This document shows, piece after piece, positions 23,194 to 26,316 of a DNA stretch of 26,316 bases. The notes under the pieces are model-generated. The model searched no databases and was not told the DNA's origin. It saw nothing but the letters and a program-made list of their open reading frames with translations. Origin of the DNA: UBA3910 sp002391465 (GTDB lineage Bacteria > Bacillota > Limnochordia > Darwinibacteriales > Darwinibacteriaceae); the NCBI GenBank assembly GCA_030054835.1, contig JASGVS010000042.1, forward strand, positions 1 to 26,316. The letters are read 5' to 3'. The first letter of the stretch is position 1. Each line of letters opens with the position of its first letter. A program made the translations under genes and the position numbers.

Positions 23194-23804
23194 CAGCCGC
23201 ACCTTCCTTCCAATGCCTGCAACACCCGTTGACTCACAGCCTCACGTGTGCCTTCTGCAGAAACCACTTTTACCCTGTCCGGTTCAGCCTGGGCAATCTC
23301 CAAAAACCCCCGCCGAACCCGGTTGTAGTAATCCAACGTACGCTGTTCAATGCGATCACCCTTAGTCTTGGCCAAAAACTGTGCCGGATCGCCATCTAGA
23401 TAAACAGTTAGATCGGGCCAAAGTCCACCGGCTGCCCAGTGGTTGATCGTTTTGATCGCCTCAATTTCAAAACCCAGGCCGTAGCCCTGATAGGCAATTG
23501 AGGAATCTATAAAACGCTCACAGATCACCATCTTACCGTCTTTTAGGGCCGGTAAAACCTTTTCTGCCACATGTTGGGCCCGGTCTGCCGCGTAGAGCAG
23601 GACCTCTGTCATGGAGTGCAGTTCCTCATGTTCCGGATTGAGCAGCAGGCTGCGGATCTTGCTTCCCAACTTGGTCCCGCCCGGCTCGAATGTATGCAGA
23701 ACAGAGTACCCCTGCCGCTCCAGCTCCCCTTTGAGGAGCAGGGCTTGCGTAGTCTTACCTACGCCATCTATACCTTCTAGTGTAATAAATAAACCCTGTT
23801 GCAT
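23193..23804 (-). CDS. tmk: Thymidylate kinase
   Basis: 203 aa from ATG 23804, which has AAGGAG about 10 nt upstream; the frame is open to 23837 but that would overlap the decarboxylase gene. Phosphorylates dTMP to dTDP. P-loop EGIDGVGKTTQ (11-19), the EPGGT motif that in most homologues is REPGGT (here Phe replaces Arg), CERFIDSSIAYQGYG (DR-type base-contacting motif) and the LID region AKTKGDRIEQRTLDYYNRVR with basic residues. Confidence 0.97.
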   Translation of the reverse strand: MQQGLFITLEGIDGVGKTTQALLLKGELERQGYSVLHTFEPGGTKLGSKIRSLLLNPEHEELHSMTEVLLYAADRAQHVAEKVLPALKDGKMVICERFIDSSIAYQGYGLGFEIEAIKTINHWAAGGLWPDLTVYLDGDPAQFLAKTKGDRIEQRTLDYYNRVRRGFLEIAQAEPDRVKVVSAEGTREAVSQRVLQALEGRCG

Positions 23805-23818
23805 AAAGACTTTTCTCC

Positions 23819-25267
23819 TTACTTTGTTTTTCTGCAAAAAGGACGGTTATCCTCTAATACCACCACGTTTTCCCCTGCCATTATTCCCCTCACAAACCAG
23901 CCCAAACGCAAGCACCAGCGCAGATAATCACAGATTTCAGGCGTGAATTCCTCACCGGGGACAATCACAGGTACGCCTGGAGGATAGGGTGTGATAAACC
24001 CGCCGCTTACCCTGCCTACCGCCTCTTCCAAAGGTATTTCCCCCTTTTCCCTAAAGAACGCTTCCCGCAGGCTGAGACGGGCAGGGGGCAGGGCTGGTAC
24101 GTCAATCCCATAAGACGGCAGGGGCCTGCCGCCAAGGTGGGATCTCCGTTCCGCCAAGTCAGTTACGGCACGGATCAGAGCTTCCACGCTTGCGGGAGTG
24201 TCTCCCACAGAAATCAAGGCCAACACATTATAATAATCGCTCAGCTCCACCTGGATCTTGTAATCCCGCCGCAACAAGCGCTCAACCTCTAGGCCGGTCA
24301 GACCTAGGCTGCGCAGGGAAAACACTACTTTGGTGGGATCGGAGTTAAGCTGACTGGGCAAAAGCTCAACGCCAGGCACTGCAGCAATACCCATCTGGGC
24401 GCGCTGGCCCAACGCGAGGCATCTCCCAAAGAGATCTTTCCCTTGCTCTGCTAATACCGCCCTGACCGCATCCAATACCGCTAGGAAAACCAAGGACGGA
24501 CTTGTTGTCTGCAGGGCCTGCTTAGCCTGGACTACCTTGGGAAACCACTGGGTATTGGCGCTGTGCAGCATGGAAGTTTGGGTAAAGGAGCCCAGGGTCT
24601 TATGTGTACTCTGCACAACCGCATCGGCACCACAGGCTAGTCCAGAAGGAGGCAACCCCTTGGAAAAACGAAAATGGCCGCCGTGGGCCTCATCCACGAA
24701 CACCATTACACCACGCTCATGTGCCACACGCACCAGTTCAGCCAGCTGGGAAACGGTTCCGTAATAGGTGGGATGGGTAAGAACCAAGGCCTGGTACTGC
24801 CTCTTTCCAGTCCGTTCCATAACATCCTCCACAGTTGGCGGCAGCGGGATCAGCCAGTCCCCATCGTAGCTGGCCGGGATGAAATCCGCCTCTGCGTCCG
24901 CCAAGATCAGGGCAGAATAGACGGATTGGTGCGAAAAACGGGGAATAAGTACGCGCCCGGTTGTGGGCATGAGAAGATAGTGGAGGCCACAGGTTGTCCC
25001 ATTTACAAGAAACATGGAATCACTCGCGCCGAACAGCTCGGCAGCGAGCCGTTCCGCCTGTTCCAGAGCCGTTTCAAACTGATGCCCAATGTCTTCGTTC
25101 TCTATCTCATCGGAAGGGTCTAGGTTAAAAAACCCCTCGCCTAATGCTGCCACAATTTCCCCAAAGGGTCCCCCATGTAATTTGTGTCCAGGGGTATGAA
25201 ATGGGAGGATGCGCTCCTGGGCGTAGGCCCGCAGTGCGCTCCAAAGGGGGGTTGTAGTTTGTTTCAA
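23819..25267 (-). CDS. yaaO: Orn/Lys/Arg decarboxylase family protein (YaaO-like)
   Basis: 482 aa, fold-type I PLP enzyme. Hallmarks: ILPFHTPGHKLHGG near the N-terminus, the nucleotide/phosphate loop VNGTTCGLHYLLM, the cofactor Asp in VMVFVDEAHGGHFRFS, and the Schiff-base Lys in VQSTHKTLGSFTQTSM. Family members decarboxylate lysine, arginine or ornithine; the substrate cannot be read from the sequence. TTG start overlapping the gin stop (TTGA), with GGAG upstream. In Bacillus yaaO stands just upstream of tmk, as here. Confidence 0.94.
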   Translation of the reverse strand: MKQTTTPLWSALRAYAQERILPFHTPGHKLHGGPFGEIVAALGEGFFNLDPSDEIENEDIGHQFETALEQAERLAAELFGASDSMFLVNGTTCGLHYLLMPTTGRVLIPRFSHQSVYSALILADAEADFIPASYDGDWLIPLPPTVEDVMERTGKRQYQALVLTHPTYYGTVSQLAELVRVAHERGVMVFVDEAHGGHFRFSKGLPPSGLACGADAVVQSTHKTLGSFTQTSMLHSANTQWFPKVVQAKQALQTTSPSLVFLAVLDAVRAVLAEQGKDLFGRCLALGQRAQMGIAAVPGVELLPSQLNSDPTKVVFSLRSLGLTGLEVERLLRRDYKIQVELSDYYNVLALISVGDTPASVEALIRAVTDLAERRSHLGGRPLPSYGIDVPALPPARLSLREAFFREKGEIPLEEAVGRVSGGFITPYPPGVPVIVPGEEFTPEICDYLRWCLRLGWFVRGIMAGENVVVLEDNRPFCRKTK

Positions 25268-25473
25268 GTAAGATCACTCTCCAGAGGGCGATGGTCTAGT
25301 GCAGCAGAAAACTGGCGCTGCCACAATACTTTCAAGGCGCGAATAATCTGCTCGTACTCAGGCTGTTCAACCGTCATTTCCATCAAGTCCGCTTCACACT
25401 CACCGCACATTACTATACCGCAGAAAGAAAGGACTCCTTTTTCCACCGCATTCTGACAGAGCAGACAGTGCAT
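25264..25473 (-). CDS. gin: Inhibitor of sigma-G Gin (CsfB-like)
   Basis: 69 aa from ATG 25473 with AGGGGTGAT upstream (longer frame to 25545 not supported). N-terminal zinc-binding knuckle: HCLLC (Cys3, Cys6), FCGIVMCGECE (Cys18, Cys23, Cys26), then a helix ending YEQIIRALKVLW, the layout of Gin/CsfB. In Bacillus Gin is made in the forespore under sigma-F and blocks sigma-G (and sigma-E in the forespore). Its place directly upstream of yaaO-tmk supports the call. This implies a spore-forming or recently spore-forming organism. Confidence 0.8.
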   Translation of the reverse strand: MHCLLCQNAVEKGVLSFCGIVMCGECEADLMEMTVEQPEYEQIIRALKVLWQRQFSAALDHRPLESDLT

Positions 25474-25566
25474 ACCATCACCCCTCTCTATCCTATTCCT
25501 TTGGGGTTTTCCACGTGTCAGTCCAGATATCCTGCCCAAGGCCACTCCCCCGACGTTGATTAACGC

Positions 25567-25595
25567 TCGACCTTAGACATAGGCTGGTATATAAT
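25567..25595 (+). promoter_or_regulatory. Promoter of the GNAT gene
   Basis: TCGACC (25567-25572), 17-bp spacer, TATAAT (25590-25595). The -10 lies in the palindrome GGTAT-ATA-ATACC (25587-25599), whose reverse strand also gives TATTAT. Confidence 0.68.
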
Positions 25596-25624
25596 ACCAA
25601 TAACATGCGCTTGGAGGGAAAGGA

Positions 25625-26188
25625 ATGGAGGTAAAGGTTGATATCTCGAATGTGGTACTGGAAACGGAGCGCCTAATTCTCAGATCCTGGCAGGAGAGTG
25701 ATCTCGACGACTTTTTCGCGTATGCGTCGGTACCGGGCGTCGGTGAAATGGCGGGTTGGCCCCACCACCGCACGAAGGAAGAATCCCGGGATGTTATAAA
25801 AAACTTCATGGAAGAGAAAGAAGTATTCGCCATCGTGCACAAAACAGACAATAAGGTCATTGGCTCCCTTGGCTTACACGACTCCTTGGCCAATAGGGAT
25901 CCTGAATACAGCCACCTGCGTATTAAGAGCCTCGGTTTTGTCCTATCCAAAGACTATTGGGGACTGGGCCTCATGCCCGAAGCGGCAAAGGCAGTAATTA
26001 ACTACTGCTTTCAAGTACTGGAGCTGGACGCCCTAACCTGCGGCCATTTTGTGGAGAACTACCGCTCACAGCGGGTAATCGAAAAGTTGGGTTTTCAGTA
26101 CGTTAGAACAGTACAACTGCAGTCAAAGGCATTGGGGAAAACATTTGAGACTAAGTATTATATGCTTTGGAAAAATGCTTTGGCATAA
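25625..26188 (+). CDS. GNAT-family N-acetyltransferase (RimJ/RimL type)
   Basis: 187 aa. The RimJ/RimL-like beginning, VLETERLILRSWQESDLDDF, is followed by the acetyl-CoA site RIKSLGFVLSKDYWGLGLMPEAAKAVINYCF (motif A with Leu-Gly-Phe-Val then Trp-Gly-x-Gly) and the C-terminal HFVENYRSQRVIEKLGFQYV. Such enzymes acetylate ribosomal protein N-termini or small molecules; the substrate is not evident. ATG with GGAGGG about 9 nt upstream. It diverges from gin and ends just before an rRNA operon terminator. Confidence 0.92.
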   Translation: MEVKVDISNVVLETERLILRSWQESDLDDFFAYASVPGVGEMAGWPHHRTKEESRDVIKNFMEEKEVFAIVHKTDNKVIGSLGLHDSLANRDPEYSHLRIKSLGFVLSKDYWGLGLMPEAAKAVINYCFQVLELDALTCGHFVENYRSQRVIEKLGFQYVRTVQLQSKALGKTFETKYYMLWKNALA

Positions 26189-26190
26189 CA

Positions 26191-26219
26191 AAAGACCTCG
26201 TTCAATGAACGAGGTCTTT
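26191..26219. terminator. Two-way terminator between GNAT gene and 5S rRNA
   Basis: Perfect 13-bp stem AAAGACCTCGTTC/GAACGAGGTCTTT with loop AAT. On the minus strand it is followed by TTTTGTT, after the 5S rRNA; on the plus strand by CTTTCAAATT, 3 bp after the GNAT stop. Confidence 0.92.
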
Positions 26220-26229
26220 CAAATTAATC

Positions 26230-26316
26230 TTGGCGGCGAGTTACTCTCCCACCACGAGATGTGGCAGTACCATCACCGCTGAAGGGCTTAACTGCTGTGT
26301 TCGGGATGGGAACAGG
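26230..26316 (-). rRNA. rrf: 5S ribosomal RNA (5' end outside window)
   Basis: Minus strand reads CCTGTTCCCATCCCGAACAC at the edge, followed by GTTAAGCCCTTCAGC and ends GAGAGTAACTCGCCGCCAAG, the standard 5S rRNA 3' part. About 30 nt at the 5' end are beyond the window; the rest of the rRNA operon should lie to the right. Confidence 0.97.

Noticed and set aside
1..26316. CRISPR array, insertion sequence, prophage or toxin-antitoxin unit
   Set aside because: No regularly spaced repeats, transposase or integrase motifs, terminal inverted repeats, or paired small toxin-like genes were found on either strand.

Overview
The window reads as a piece of a Bacillota (Firmicutes) chromosome, most likely from an endospore former. 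Three things point there: the run gin-yaaO-tmk-darA-yaaR-holB-ricT-rsmI-abrB, which keeps the gene order of the replication-origin-proximal region of Bacillus and Clostridia; the Gin/CsfB-like sporulation anti-sigma factor at the head of that run; and a Met-type T-box leader in front of metG. Base composition is fairly balanced and GTG/TTG starts are common. I cannot name genus or species. The 5S rRNA at the right edge shows that the conserved block lies immediately next to an rRNA operon. No insertion sequence, prophage, integrase, CRISPR array or toxin-antitoxin pair is visible.

Left part (1-5250). An edge-truncated, membrane-anchored HtrA-type serine protease is followed on the same strand by a vitamin B12 uptake operon, btuF-btuC-btuD, behind a clear cobalamin riboswitch. 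A 199-aa membrane-anchored protein of unknown function diverges from the riboswitch and runs convergently into folD. A tRNA-Arg(CCG) with its own promoter and terminator follows.

Middle left (5250-10650). A class III PLP aminotransferase and a TetR-family regulator precede a copper-export operon: promoter, CsoR-type operator, a CopA P1B-ATPase with a CopZ-like domain fused to its C-terminus, and csoR. The start codon of the fused CopZ-like part has its own good Shine-Dalgarno sequence, so a free 69-aa chaperone may also be made.

Middle (10450-13680). A 61-aa two-helix membrane protein lies downstream of a 529-aa protein with about six regularly spaced propeller-like repeats and a multi-helix membrane tail. 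Then come tRNA-Gly(CCC) and tRNA-Thr(CGT), a membrane-anchored protein with two FMN-binding domains, each with a covalent flavinylation motif, and tRNA-Glu(CTC) and tRNA-Lys(TTT).

Right part (13680-26316). A Met T-box leader drives metG, and tatD and purA follow with essentially no gaps, so purA probably shares this control. An MFS transporter diverges from the T-box promoter. Then abrB (with its own strong promoter), convergent with the tightly overlapping gin-to-rsmI operon that covers sporulation control, dTMP kinase, a c-di-AMP receptor, the polymerase III delta-prime subunit, RicT and the 16S rRNA methyltransferase RsmI. A GNAT acetyltransferase and the 3' part of a 5S rRNA, separated by a two-way terminator, close the window.

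Most of the window is conserved housekeeping sequence. The less ordinary parts are the CopA-CopZ fusion with a possible internal start, the propeller/membrane protein with its small partner, the duplicated flavoprotein, a purA terminator that contains the -35 box of the tRNA-Lys promoter, and purA placed under a methionine T-box.
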